A DNA stretch of 64,000 nucleotides from Gloeothece verrucosa PCC 7822. Lineage in GTDB: Bacteria; Cyanobacteriota; Cyanobacteriia; Cyanobacteriales; Microcystaceae. Shown piece by piece: positions 44,704-54,274 of this stretch. The notes under the pieces are model-generated. The model saw nothing but the letters and a program-made list of their open reading frames with translations, did no database searches and had not been told where the DNA came from. Made by a program: the position numbers and the translations under genes. Every line of letters begins with the position of its first letter. The first letter of the stretch is position 1. The DNA is taken from contig NC_014533.1 in NCBI RefSeq assembly GCF_000147335.1, positions 1 to 64,000 on the forward strand. The letters are read 5' to 3'.

Positions 44704-46461
44704 TTTTAATAGAAAGTGAATTCTTGTTGTGTTCTGTTGGAGATATTAAAGAAAGTTTCAATCCCGTTTCCAGGATTCATTTAATAGAAAGTAGAAAGGG
44801 CTTTGTTAAGGCTTGAAAAAATAGAAAATTTTTGTTTCAATCCCGTTTCCAGGATTCATTTAATAGAAAGAACGGCAAACTTAAAACTGTTGTTGACAAC
44901 AATGAGTGTTTCAATCCCGTTTCCAGGATTCATTTAATAGAAAGAGTCGATATTGAAACAAATATCAATCGATTAGCGTTGTTTCAATCCCGTTTCCAGG
45001 ATTCATTTAATAGAAAGCCTAATTATCCTGGCAAAATGGACGGAAGTCTTAGTTTCAATCCCGTTTCCAGGATTCATTTAATAGAAAGTTTCCATTAACC
45101 GTCCTCGATGGGAAGAACTTTATGTTTCAATCCCGTTTCCAGGATTCATTTAATAGAAAGGTATCGTCCTTTGTTTTAACATTTAACTTATAGCGTTTCA
45201 ATCCCGTTTCCAGGATTCATTTAATAGAAAGTGTTGCATCTTATCTGGTTCCGTTGGTTTGTTTTGTGTTTCAATCCCGTTTCCAGGATTCATTTAATAG
45301 AAAGACAATAAGAATTCAGATAATTCAGCGAAATATCTATGTTTCAATCCCGTTTCCAGGATTCATTTAATAGAAAGGAAGGATCAATAGGACTACCAAC
45401 ATTAAATTTAGAAGTTTCAATCCCGTTTCCAGGATTCATTTAATAGAAAGCTATAGGAGGATCAGGTGTTAAAACAAAAATTCTCGGGTTTCAATCCCGT
45501 TTCCAGGATTCATTTAATAGAAAGTTTGACTCTTCTTCTTTGTCTTGACAAATATATTTGTTTCAATCCCGTTTCCAGGATTCATTTAATAGAAAGCCGG
45601 ACATTGACTATAAGGTAACACAATTATTATGTTTCAATCCCGTTTCCAGGATTCATTTAATAGAAAGCGCTCATAGCTCAAAATTCGTAAGAACAGTTTC
45701 GTTTCAATCCCGTTTCCAGGATTCATTTAATAGAAAGCATCAATTATAAACAAATGATAGACGATTACTTATGTTTCAATCCCGTTTCCAGGATTCATTT
45801 AATAGAAAGTACCTATTTCTAGTTTAGATATCAAGTTGTTAACAGTTTCAATCCCGTTTCCAGGATTCATTTAATAGAAAGATAGATGAATTAATACTAC
45901 GTGACAGTATTCCGTTAAGTTTCAATCCCGTTTCCAGGATTCATTTAATAGAAAGACAAATCCGCAGCATAACTACACCATTTTGTTAGTTTCAATCCCG
46001 TTTCCAGGATTCATTTAATAGAAAGCCCCGCGAAATGGGGCTAAAAAAGCCTCTAAAGGGTCGTTTCAATCCCGTTTCCAGGATTCATTTAATAGAAAGT
46101 GGCAATCCAAATTCAGGACCATTTGAAGCTGGAGTTTCAATCCCGTTTCCAGGATTCATTTAATAGAAAGTAAACGATTGTGTTCTAGTTTCAACGGATA
46201 CAATGTTTCAATCCCGTTTCCAGGATTCATTTAATAGAAAGCCTGATCCTCCTATAGAATGGCTAAGATGTAAATTGTTTCAATCCCGTTTCCAGGATTC
46301 ATTTAATAGAAAGTAACATCTAGTAATAAAAGTGGCGTTAATTTATTAGGTTTCAATCCCGTTTCCAGGATTCATTTAATAGAAAGTTGCAAGTTTGTGT
46401 TGTAAACGATTGCACAGTAACATCGTTTCAATCCCGTTTCCAGGATTCATTTAATAGAAAG
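44704..46461 (-). CRISPR. CRISPR array 2, 24 repeats of 37 bp plus one truncated (type I-D)
   Basis: Twenty-four identical 37-bp repeats (44755-46461) read on the plus strand GTTTCAATCCCGTTTCCAGG then ATTCATTTAATAGAAAG, with spacers mostly 34-42 bases. A truncated copy (TTTTAATAGAAAG, 44704-44716) marks the left edge. The reverse complement ends GGGATTGAAAC, the usual crRNA handle, so transcription is from the minus strand and new spacers enter at the right, beside cas2. The left end is thus the oldest and has been eroded next to a MITE remnant. Spacers are AT-rich, unlike a subset in array 1. The adjacent cas operon is type I-D. Confidence 0.98.
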
Positions 46462-46703
46462 GCTGCCAGGCAAAAGGTTTATGCTCGAAGGATTTGAGAA
46501 CGGTTTTTCGCGGGGAACATTTTGGCAAGACTCCAAACGCTATTTTCTCCTCAAAACCGAGCCAATTAAAATCCCTGTACATATTGAATTGTCAAGGTTC
46601 TAGAGTTTTTTACCGGGGACTGGGGATTATGCCCCCGCTACCCTCCGGCGAAAAACCATCTAAATTGTATGATAACCGATTCAAAGTCAAGAAGAAACAA
46701 ATA
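46462..46703 (-). promoter_or_regulatory. Leader of array 2 with candidate promoter
   Basis: This region separates the newest repeat from cas2. On the minus strand a -35-like TTGACT (46685-46690) and a -10-like TACAAT (46664-46669) are spaced by 15 bases, reading toward the array. Downstream it contains a G/C-rich patch (CGGGGGCATAATCCCCAGTC on the minus strand). The prediction is by eye. Confidence 0.45.
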
Positions 46704-46997
46704 TTACAAAATAATAACCTCTTCTTGTCTTGGTTTTTGCGAACCATAAGTAATTGTTTTCTGTACAGCACCAGCATCTAAAATATAGATTCTCACCGAA
46801 TCTTCATCGGGCTTAATTAAATCTTCTATCTGGTGTTGCAGCTTAACAAACTGCATTTTCGTCAAAAAACACTCAAAGACGCTATACTGAGTCCATTTGC
46901 CAAAACCGCAAAGCAAACTATGTAACCGTTTACGACGTTTATTAGCCGCCTTAGAATCCGCTAAATCGTAAATAATTAAATAAAATAACTGACTCAT
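46704..46997 (-). CDS. cas2: Cas2, spacer-integration subunit
   Basis: Cas2 is the central dimer of the Cas1-Cas2 integrase. The protein from the ATG at 46997 is 97 residues, the normal size, starting MSQLFYLIIYDLADSKAANK with the ferredoxin-fold beta-1 and the conserved Asp, followed by RRKRLHSLLCGFGKWTQYSV and FECFL. A longer frame to 47087 exists but its first 30 residues only mirror the end of cas1. The start overlaps the cas1 stop (ATGA), which shows translational coupling. It is the last cas gene before the leader. Confidence 0.93.
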   Translation of the reverse strand: MSQLFYLIIYDLADSKAANKRRKRLHSLLCGFGKWTQYSVFECFLTKMQFVKLQHQIEDLIKPDEDSVRIYILDAGAVQKTITYGSQKPRQEEVIIL

Positions 46998-47971
46998 TTG
47001 ATGCACAAAGGTTGATAAGGAACTTCTTCTTGAAGATGGCGGCTTAACAGACGTGCTTGTAATTCCACCGCCCGACGATAAGTACATTGATAACCAAAAA
47101 CAGGGTGTTTAAACTCAGAAGTCATCTTGCGTTCAAACGCCTGTAAAAAAGTTTTACGCCCACTATCAGAAAGATTATAAGCACCTAAACTTTCTTGAAA
47201 ATCAGCCGGTTTAATTTCCTTATGACTAATAACCGATAAAACCAACCTATCAGCAATTAAAGGGCGAAATTCCTCCATTAAATCTAGAACCATTGCCGGC
47301 TGTCCTCTAGTCGTCTCATGAAGATAACCAATATAGGGATCTAAACCCGCCAAATGAACAGCCGCCATCACTTGCACGCGCAATAAACCATAAGCAAAGC
47401 TTAACAAAGCATTCACAGGATCTCTAGGAGGGCGGCGATTTCTGCCTGTAAACTGCCATTCTTCATCAAGAATTATTGATAACCCTTGAAAATATTCTCT
47501 TGCCGCTATGCCTTCAACCCCTCGAACTTGATCTAAAGTTTCTTGATTTTTAACAGATTGTTTTCGTAATTTAAGCAGGTTTTCTCTCTGTCCATATCGA
47601 TACAGAATTAAATATTGATTCTGAATTTTACCGCTTACAATTGTTTTAACTAAAGCCAATCTTTTCTCAGGATTATTATGAACAGCATACTGAGCTAATC
47701 TTAACTGTCCATTACGAGAATATCCCGGTAAAGCCGAACCTAAATATTTACCAAAAATAGAAAGATAATGAACGGATATACCTAACTCTAGAGCATAGCT
47801 TAAAGCCTCTCCCGTAATACTCTGTTGACCCATTAATACAATTTGTTCGACAGTTTGAGCCGCAACAGATTCTTTTTGCCATGAGCCATCCTCTTGCTTA
47901 AGAGCCACATTAAAAGCCTCTAGTTTTTTACTTAAAATTCCTTCGGGTTGAGTCAGATATAAAATAGACAT
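46994..47971 (-). CDS. cas1: Cas1, integrase of spacer acquisition
   Basis: Cas1 catalyses insertion of new spacers at the leader end. The 325-residue protein has the N-terminal beta domain (LYLTQPEGILSKKLEAFNV) and the helical catalytic domain with RRPPRDPVNALLSFAYGLL, VHLAGLDPYIGYLHETTRGQ, PAMVLDLMEEFRPLIADRLV and a later His/Asp-bearing segment. These include the Glu, His and Asp metal ligands expected of the family. It overlaps cas2 by a few bases and starts 42 bases after cas4. It is the only cas1 in the window and may also serve array 1. Confidence 0.95.
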   Translation of the reverse strand: MSILYLTQPEGILSKKLEAFNVALKQEDGSWQKESVAAQTVEQIVLMGQQSITGEALSYALELGISVHYLSIFGKYLGSALPGYSRNGQLRLAQYAVHNNPEKRLALVKTIVSGKIQNQYLILYRYGQRENLLKLRKQSVKNQETLDQVRGVEGIAAREYFQGLSIILDEEWQFTGRNRRPPRDPVNALLSFAYGLLRVQVMAAVHLAGLDPYIGYLHETTRGQPAMVLDLMEEFRPLIADRLVLSVISHKEIKPADFQESLGAYNLSDSGRKTFLQAFERKMTSEFKHPVFGYQCTYRRAVELQARLLSRHLQEEVPYQPLCIK

Positions 47972-48013
47972 ATTTTTCTCCTTAATTTGATAATTTTGAA
48001 ATGAACTAAATTC

Positions 48014-48622
48014 TTAATCATCTTCAAAAGTATTTACTCTGCTTTCATTAAGCCGCTTAATCTCTTTCTGTAAACAAATCCCTTTAAGACTACAATCTCG
48101 ACATTTTTGAGAATGAGCAATGGGAAGCGGCATTTTATCATTAACAGCTTGATGAGCTTGATAAATAGCTTCCTCGGTTACTTGCCGTAATTGGTCAGTA
48201 AAATTTACTCGTTGACGGCGACGATTTGCATGGTAAAAAATATCGCCATAATTAATAGAAATATTTCTTTGTTCTTCTAAACAAATAGCACCCGCACAAA
48301 GTTGAAAATGATCATTTAAATGTCTGGACATTCGACCCTTTTTATATTCAACGGGAATCAACGCTGCTTCGCGTTCTTCAACCAGATCAATAATGCCCTT
48401 AATTTGTAAGCGATCACTCCATACCCACTGCTGTCGATGTAATAAAATATCCCCTTCTTTACTGACACCTTCTTGATTAATATTTCGATGGAGATGACGA
48501 CCAATAATAATATGTTCATTATCAGCCATTTCTCCTAGAACATATTCCCAATAAAAGCGGCGGGGGCAATATTCCCAAGCATTCAAATAAGATAAAGGTA
48601 AATAATTGTCATTCATGATCAA
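48014..48622 (-). CDS. cas4: Cas4, Fe-S cluster nuclease
   Basis: Cas4 trims prespacers and helps choose the PAM. The 202-residue size is typical. An N-terminal Cys lies in LNAWEYCPRRFYWEYV. The RecB-like nuclease core has GIIDLVEEREAALIPVEYKK (Asp, Glu, Lys). The C-terminal cluster KCRDCSLKGICLQK provides the remaining three Cys for a 4Fe-4S cluster. It overlaps the end of cas6 by four bases and precedes cas1, the standard I-D order. Confidence 0.93.
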   Translation of the reverse strand: MIMNDNYLPLSYLNAWEYCPRRFYWEYVLGEMADNEHIIIGRHLHRNINQEGVSKEGDILLHRQQWVWSDRLQIKGIIDLVEEREAALIPVEYKKGRMSRHLNDHFQLCAGAICLEEQRNISINYGDIFYHANRRRQRVNFTDQLRQVTEEAIYQAHQAVNDKMPLPIAHSQKCRDCSLKGICLQKEIKRLNESRVNTFEDD

Positions 48623-49425
48623 TTAATGGTTATATCATTGTTAACTGTTAACTGAACTTGTCCCATTCCCATCGTTGTTTTTCTGCCCACACCAGCAAAA
48701 AAAGCAAACTGAGATAGAACCGAAGCATATTTAGCTTGCTCTGATGAATTAAACTCATAAGAAATCCAACCTTGTGAGCCAATTTCCGCACCGCTTTCTA
48801 ACTTTAAGGCATAAGTTTTAAGCTCATAAGCAGTTACTAAAGCATCCCAAGTCAAAGCGGGTATTTGTAAGTTTTCAGGAGCAAACTCATTCCATCGACG
48901 CTGCAAACTGCCAAAAACTAAATCCGATAAAGGAAATAATTGAATACTTTTTTGTTGTTTAAAACTGGTGGGAGAAAGGAACTTTAAAGTAATTTTTCTT
49001 TGTTCCTGAACTGTTTGCGTTAATACATAATAATTTGTAGCACCAGCTAACCGATGAGTGCCCGGTAAGGTATAATAATTGCGTAACACAAAAGGAAAAT
49101 TAGCAAAAATTAACGGTTGTGTTCCCCAGATTTCAATCCCTTTAAGTAAAGGTTCTATCAAATTTCCATTTAACAAACCTATACGGAAATAAAAATTATC
49201 TCCGGCTTCAGTTCCTTTAGGACGACGATTACCTAATAAGCCGGATAAGCTTAAAGGTGCAATTTGACTTTCATGAACTTGGTTAGCGAGTTCAGAATTA
49301 CCCAAATTAATCCACTCTAAAACTTGAGCATGAATCGCTCGTCCGAGGGTAGCAGGTGGCTTTCCTTTCGCTGCTGCTCCCAGTTCAATTACCATAGATT
49401 GTAAGGTATAAGAATGATTAGACAT
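48619..49425 (-). CDS. cas6: Cas6, crRNA-processing endonuclease
   Basis: Cas6 cuts the repeat RNA to make crRNAs with an 8-base handle. From the ATG at 49425 (MSNHSYTLQSMVIELGAAAK) the protein has 268 residues. The frame is open further upstream, but that part overlaps the end of csc1 and is unlikely to be used. It has two RAMP-like halves and the terminal Gly-rich loop FAGVGRKTTMGMGQVQL. His28 in LGRAIHAQVLEWI is a candidate catalytic residue. It overlaps csc1 by 8 bases and cas4 by 4. As the only cas6 in the window it may also process array 1, although that repeat is quite different. Confidence 0.9.
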   Translation of the reverse strand: MSNHSYTLQSMVIELGAAAKGKPPATLGRAIHAQVLEWINLGNSELANQVHESQIAPLSLSGLLGNRRPKGTEAGDNFYFRIGLLNGNLIEPLLKGIEIWGTQPLIFANFPFVLRNYYTLPGTHRLAGATNYYVLTQTVQEQRKITLKFLSPTSFKQQKSIQLFPLSDLVFGSLQRRWNEFAPENLQIPALTWDALVTAYELKTYALKLESGAEIGSQGWISYEFNSSEQAKYASVLSQFAFFAGVGRKTTMGMGQVQLTVNNDITIN

Positions 49426-50197
49426 TTGCCATATATCTTGCACCATAAAATGCTCCTTTAGGTAAATAAATTTGCTCAGGTAAACTCGGAAAATTTTGTT
49501 TAAATTCTTTCCAATTATCACCCAATACTGAGTAATAATTACCCTGTAATTGAGCTTGACTGACTAAACTCACTGGCGGCATAACAATGCGATTATACAA
49601 TTGTAATTGAGTAGTATCGGATAAATCTAATGGATTTAAAGGATGATCACAGAGATATTCTCCTGACTTATTTTGGATTAATGATTCAGGAATAGGAATA
49701 ATGCTAACTTCGATTTTTGCTGACCATTTTCCCAAGCGAATCCAATGAGGAATTTCTTCTGATATTTCATTTTTAGCCATGATATAAGTTCGATATTGAC
49801 TGCCAACAGCTAACTCTTTGGCTCGACCATAATTAAAAGGATAATTTTTTACTGCTTCATCCTCTCCAAATTTTTTAAATCGTCCATAATAGGCAGATTG
49901 AGCGGCTTTAAAAGTATTCACTTGATAAGACCAATAGAGCGGCTTTGCCGGAAAAACATAAACACCTGCTCGATTTAAATGATTTAGATTTTGCTCGTTA
50001 TTATCATTTAGGTAATTAGGCTTTTGAGCCGCTTCACCTTGTAAACGATAAGGATGAGGAATATAAGTCACTTTAAAAAAAGCATAGCTTAGTGCCCAAT
50101 TATGTAAATATTTTTCAGTTTCATAAAGAATCCCCATTTCTCGACTAGCAAAAAAAACATTATCGTGTAGCGTTAAAAGGCAATGGTAAAGCTTCAT
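49418..50197 (-). CDS. csc1: Csc1, Cas5-type subunit of type I-D Cascade
   Basis: Csc1 (Cas5d-like) caps the 5' handle of the crRNA in the I-D effector. The 259-residue protein begins KLYHCLLTLHDNVFFASREM, continues YLHNWALSYAFF and VTYIPHPYRLQGEAAQK and carries KELAVGSQYRTYIM with the C-terminal PKGAFYGARYM. These segments are characteristic of Csc1. It follows csc2 by 67 bases and overlaps cas6. Confidence 0.93.
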   Translation of the reverse strand: MKLYHCLLTLHDNVFFASREMGILYETEKYLHNWALSYAFFKVTYIPHPYRLQGEAAQKPNYLNDNNEQNLNHLNRAGVYVFPAKPLYWSYQVNTFKAAQSAYYGRFKKFGEDEAVKNYPFNYGRAKELAVGSQYRTYIMAKNEISEEIPHWIRLGKWSAKIEVSIIPIPESLIQNKSGEYLCDHPLNPLDLSDTTQLQLYNRIVMPPVSLVSQAQLQGNYYSVLGDNWKEFKQNFPSLPEQIYLPKGAFYGARYMANV

Positions 50198-50264
50198 ATT
50201 TCCTCCGTTGTATTTGCGATTTTGATCCCCCCTAACCCCCCTTTATAAGGGGGGAATATTAAAA

Positions 50265-51257
50265 TTATTTCTTTTTACTTTTTCCTTTACCGCCCGATAA
50301 AGCACCAAAGGTTTGAGAATAGGTTTGGGTTTGTTGATAAAGTGTGGTTAGAGTTGCTTGTAATTGAATTTCATCTTGATAAATAGCAGTAACTTCATTC
50401 AGTAGTTCTTCAAGTTGGGTATCAAAAATGACTTGACTTTGACGAACCGGTTCTTTATCTAATAATTGACGTGCCACATTACTCGCCTCAATACAAACAT
50501 CCGCAATAGGAGTATCTCTCTTTTCTTTTAAAGCATCATAGAGAGCTTGGGTAAAATAAAGATTGCTGAAAATTTCTCCATCACAAAAGATAATTCCCAG
50601 CAAATAATTAGACATAGTTCCTGTGCGGGTTTCTTGCGCTCCATAGCGGCGAGTTCGCAATAAATTACCTAAGACATAAATAAAACTTTCATAGGTAGGG
50701 TCTCGCAAAGTTTCAACAGTAGGAAATGTAATTTCTGGAAGGATATGATCTTGTTCATTTATAGAACTTCGCATTTGTCCGCCTTCGCTCATGGTTCCCG
50801 CTTCAGAGGGAGCATTAAAGGTAAAACTACGATGAGACTGTTCATAAGCACCCAGAGAAAAAGCAGAGTCAGAATATACTTTTGAACGCTCTGAACCACT
50901 ATCGCCGATGGCGAATCCATAAATAATACAATCAGGGCATTGTTTACAAGATTTTTCGCCGTTATATTGACAATAGTTAGAGTTGTTTTCTTCGGAACTG
51001 GTAAAGTTAAAAGACCTTAAAATTTCGCGCCCAATTAAGCGCTCTGGGGTGGTTTGTTTGCGTTTAAATAACACTAAGCGACTTATATTTTCTGGGGTAT
51101 TTATACCGGCTTGGGTGCGGGCTGTATTGAGAATTCCGTCGGTTTGAAAGATGGGAAAAGATTGACTATGACGGAGTAGGATAAAGTGTACATATTTACC
51201 AGAAGCAAGACGAGGGAAGGCGGTTTGAAATTGAGGTTTTAAGGTTTCAAGTTTCAT
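50265..51257 (-). CDS. csc2: Csc2, Cas7-type backbone subunit of type I-D Cascade
   Basis: Csc2 forms the crRNA-binding backbone of the I-D complex. The 330-residue protein shows YVHFILLRHSQSFPIFQTDG, RLVLFKRKQTTPERLIGREI and a four-Cys zinc-binding cluster within NYCQYNGEKSCKQCPDCIIY. It ends with a low-complexity GGKGKSKKK tail. NAPSEAGTMSEGGQ and YGAQETRTGTMSNYLL are further conserved regions. It lies between cas10d and csc1 on one transcript. Confidence 0.95.
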   Translation of the reverse strand: MKLETLKPQFQTAFPRLASGKYVHFILLRHSQSFPIFQTDGILNTARTQAGINTPENISRLVLFKRKQTTPERLIGREILRSFNFTSSEENNSNYCQYNGEKSCKQCPDCIIYGFAIGDSGSERSKVYSDSAFSLGAYEQSHRSFTFNAPSEAGTMSEGGQMRSSINEQDHILPEITFPTVETLRDPTYESFIYVLGNLLRTRRYGAQETRTGTMSNYLLGIIFCDGEIFSNLYFTQALYDALKEKRDTPIADVCIEASNVARQLLDKEPVRQSQVIFDTQLEELLNEVTAIYQDEIQLQATLTTLYQQTQTYSQTFGALSGGKGKSKKK

Positions 51258-51316
51258 GGTGTTTTCCTTGATAAAGTAATTTTTTTTCGCGCATAGGCGA
51301 AACGGCGCAAAGAAGG

Positions 51317-54232
51317 TTAAGAGTTTGTTTCCTCTTTATGGGTTTTTTCTTGCAGACAGAGGCGACGGTAGGCAAATTCTGCACCGGCTTTGATACGGTT
51401 GCGGCTTTCTTGTAAGAGAGCGCGATCGCCTTTACACATTTGACCGAAGAGTTCTTTTACACAGGTAGTCATAAAGGTTTGAATGGCTTCTAATTCTTGG
51501 ATTTGGCGGGTTGTATAGTCAATGGTTTTGTCTTTAATTAGGGGGCGTTTGTAGACATCTTGGCGTTCTAATGCGGCTTGAATTAAGCCCGATCCTTGAT
51601 CGATTAATTCTTGATCATCCCAGTTTTCAGGAGTGCTAAGAATTACTTCTAACGCTTTGGTAAGAGGCAGTAAAATGGCATGACTCGAATCATTAACGCC
51701 GACTTGATAGAATTGGCGATATTCATTGACTAATTTTTGAGTAACTTTTAATTTATCTTCCATAGTTTTATTTCCTTGGGCTAATAGTTCGGCAAATTGC
51801 CAATATTGGTAAACTTCTTCCAATGAGGCATGATCTCGTTTGTCTTTACGTAGTCCTTGATTAGCTAACGCAAATACATTTAAAATATCGGTTATGGTCT
51901 GACGAACTGTTTTGATCAAGTCCTGCCAACGAGGATCACCTTTTACTCCACGACTGCTGAGATGTAAACTATAGGTGGTTAATAGTCGTTTTAAAGCAAA
52001 AGAAAAGTCTTGAATTCGTAAAGATGAGGGTAAATGAAGAAGATGCCAAAAATTAGCAACCCCATCTAAAAGAACTGATTGTAAGAATTCTTCATCACTG
52101 TTGTATAGAGGGATAAAGCTACTTGTCGCTACAACTTTCACACCCAAAAGAAAAGGTAAGGTAACAGCTAAAAAAGCTGGTTCTATCCAAGCTTCTGTTA
52201 CTGTATTACCTCGCGTTGTTGTGTAAACTGTTGCCATAAAAGGTAAATCTGCACTGTGATATTTTTTATCAGCAAATTGTGCTGCTTCATCTTCTTGTAT
52301 TTCCAACCAAGGAAAAGAACGTAAACTATTTAAGTCCATTCCTTCTTGTAACCAATGTTGGCAGATTTTCTTTAGATAAACTCCTTTTATCTCGTCGGTA
52401 AATGTGCGAATAGCTGCTGCCATTTGTGGGGAATAAATATAAGCGGGAAAAATATAGAGAAAAATCGGGTTTTGTTCTTCTAGTTTACCGGCAACTGCTG
52501 ACCAGCAAGCCTGACGCAGTAACATTTCTAATGACAAAATTTTAGAAATTCCTCGTTTAATTTTTCTGCCTCCTAAAGGATTTTTATTGCTGTATTGTTG
52601 AGGTTTAAATAGCACAACTGAATCCATTTGATCCTCACTAAGATATTCTCCTGAGCGTAAAGAACAAATAGGTTGTTTAGCGGCTTTAGTTTTAGCAAGG
52701 GTATAAGCTGTTAATTCATCAGTAAAACTCGGCTGTTGACTGGTTAAACTTTTAATTTCTAAATATTGGCTGAGATAACTATAGAAAACTTCACGGGTAG
52801 GACTTTGATGTTGAGGGAAAAGATGATTTTCCTCTGCCCAGGTACTTAAATTTTCTGCTATTTGTATCAGTTTATTATGAATGGAATCAAGAGTAGCATG
52901 ACTAGCAACATAATAAGCGGCTACCCGATACCAACCATAGTTTACCCCGCCTGACTGTTCTTGAGTTTGTTCAGGGGTTATTTTTGAAGATAGTTCTAAA
53001 GCTTCTAACATCCAAGAGATATACTCTGGTACATTATTAAAAAACTCTCTCTGTGCCAAAATAATAAATTCAGCAAGATGATCAGCCCTTAAATCAGAAT
53101 ACTTTTTCAGAAATTTATGTTCATCATCTGTTAAAGGTAATTTTTCTAATCGTTTAGGTGTGGCTGGATTTTTCGCATTGGCAACATTAGCAATGATAAC
53201 ATCTGGTAAATATTTAATTAATTGAGCATAACTAAATAGTTCTAAAGTTTGAGGGGCAACTTTTAACCCTTTACCATCCCGTTTAAATCCTATTCTACCA
53301 GTTGACATTTCTCCGCCTAATCGCTCACTAATAAGTTGCCAAATAAATTCTTGTAATTGTGAAATATCTGGGAATTGATAATTAGGAGGAGCCAGATAAA
53401 CAACACCTTGAGCAAAGAATAAAATAGGTTTCCATTCTAATTCTTGGGTAAACAACATAGTAGCGTTATGAATGACATTTGTAAGAATCCCCAAAGTGTC
53501 TCTGAGGCGATGATAAACAAGTTGTTTACGAATATGTAAAGCTCGTAAATGTTCTCGTAGGCGATCGCCTGATGTTTCTGTTTCTATTTGAGCCGGATCT
53601 TGTAAATGTACTGCTAAATCTCCAAAAGCTAACAAATGACGCAAAGGCGACTGCAAGCGTCGATGATCAGGAATTTTAAAGGGAGGATAATTAGCAGAAA
53701 TCATATTTGTTCCTGCCTTAAACTGGGTATTTTGAGCTAGATAAGCAATTTCAGAAAGGTATTTTTTCCAGTCTGGCCAAAAAGATTGAAAATTTAGCTT
53801 TTCTCCTAACTCTTGACAGATAATTAAAATAGCTTCTACATCAGAAGCATGGGGTGATTCTTCTCCCCCACCGATACAATATTTGTTATAGTCGTGGAGA
53901 GTTAACCCCAAACATAAAAGATATTTTTCCAAATCTGATAACGGTTGATGAAGGTAAGGCAGTAAATTCCAAGCTGTTAGTAAAGCATTCAAAACATGAA
54001 CCAATAAACTCTGATCCGCTCGATTTGACCAACGTTGAGCCTTTTCTTTAGCATGACGATCTCCCAACTGTGTCAAATTTTTAAAATGGAGATCTTCAGA
54101 CCCCCCTAAAGCCGAAATCAAAGCAAATTCTTTCTCCATCGCTGGCACAACAATTTCGACATAAGACCGTAAAATTGGCTCAGTATCTTCTGGCAAAGTT
54201 TCCAACAACAAATTTTTTAATAAACTAAGCAT
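51317..54232 (-). CDS. csc3: Cas10d (Csc3), large subunit of type I-D with HD nuclease domain
   Basis: Cas10d is the I-D large subunit and carries the HD nuclease that in other type I systems is part of Cas3. The 971-residue protein has an HD motif in CLGLTLHDYNKYC near residue 113, with a His-rich preceding segment. The C-terminal polymerase-like region lacks a GGDD motif, as expected for Cas10d. A cluster QACWSAVAGKLEEQNPIFLY and a helical C-terminus complete the protein. Gene order (cas3, cas10d, csc2, csc1) is that of subtype I-D. Spacing is 42 bases from cas3 and 59 to csc2. Confidence 0.92.
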   Translation of the reverse strand: MLSLLKNLLLETLPEDTEPILRSYVEIVVPAMEKEFALISALGGSEDLHFKNLTQLGDRHAKEKAQRWSNRADQSLLVHVLNALLTAWNLLPYLHQPLSDLEKYLLCLGLTLHDYNKYCIGGGEESPHASDVEAILIICQELGEKLNFQSFWPDWKKYLSEIAYLAQNTQFKAGTNMISANYPPFKIPDHRRLQSPLRHLLAFGDLAVHLQDPAQIETETSGDRLREHLRALHIRKQLVYHRLRDTLGILTNVIHNATMLFTQELEWKPILFFAQGVVYLAPPNYQFPDISQLQEFIWQLISERLGGEMSTGRIGFKRDGKGLKVAPQTLELFSYAQLIKYLPDVIIANVANAKNPATPKRLEKLPLTDDEHKFLKKYSDLRADHLAEFIILAQREFFNNVPEYISWMLEALELSSKITPEQTQEQSGGVNYGWYRVAAYYVASHATLDSIHNKLIQIAENLSTWAEENHLFPQHQSPTREVFYSYLSQYLEIKSLTSQQPSFTDELTAYTLAKTKAAKQPICSLRSGEYLSEDQMDSVVLFKPQQYSNKNPLGGRKIKRGISKILSLEMLLRQACWSAVAGKLEEQNPIFLYIFPAYIYSPQMAAAIRTFTDEIKGVYLKKICQHWLQEGMDLNSLRSFPWLEIQEDEAAQFADKKYHSADLPFMATVYTTTRGNTVTEAWIEPAFLAVTLPFLLGVKVVATSSFIPLYNSDEEFLQSVLLDGVANFWHLLHLPSSLRIQDFSFALKRLLTTYSLHLSSRGVKGDPRWQDLIKTVRQTITDILNVFALANQGLRKDKRDHASLEEVYQYWQFAELLAQGNKTMEDKLKVTQKLVNEYRQFYQVGVNDSSHAILLPLTKALEVILSTPENWDDQELIDQGSGLIQAALERQDVYKRPLIKDKTIDYTTRQIQELEAIQTFMTTCVKELFGQMCKGDRALLQESRNRIKAGAEFAYRRLCLQEKTHKEETNS

Positions 54233-54274
54233 AAAATAATCCCCATTTATTTCTGTTCATTTGTGGGCAAAAAC

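Noticed and set aside
44832..45749. Open frames with repeated FQSRFQDSFNRK
   Set aside because: Translation of the array 2 repeat; not a repeat protein.
46494..46781. Open frame across the array 2 leader
   Set aside because: It overlaps the leader and the end of cas2 on the opposite strand and has no family-like features.
46998..47087. Extended N-terminus for Cas2
   Set aside because: The added residues lie inside cas1 in another frame; the ATG at 46997 overlaps the cas1 stop and gives a normal-sized Cas2.
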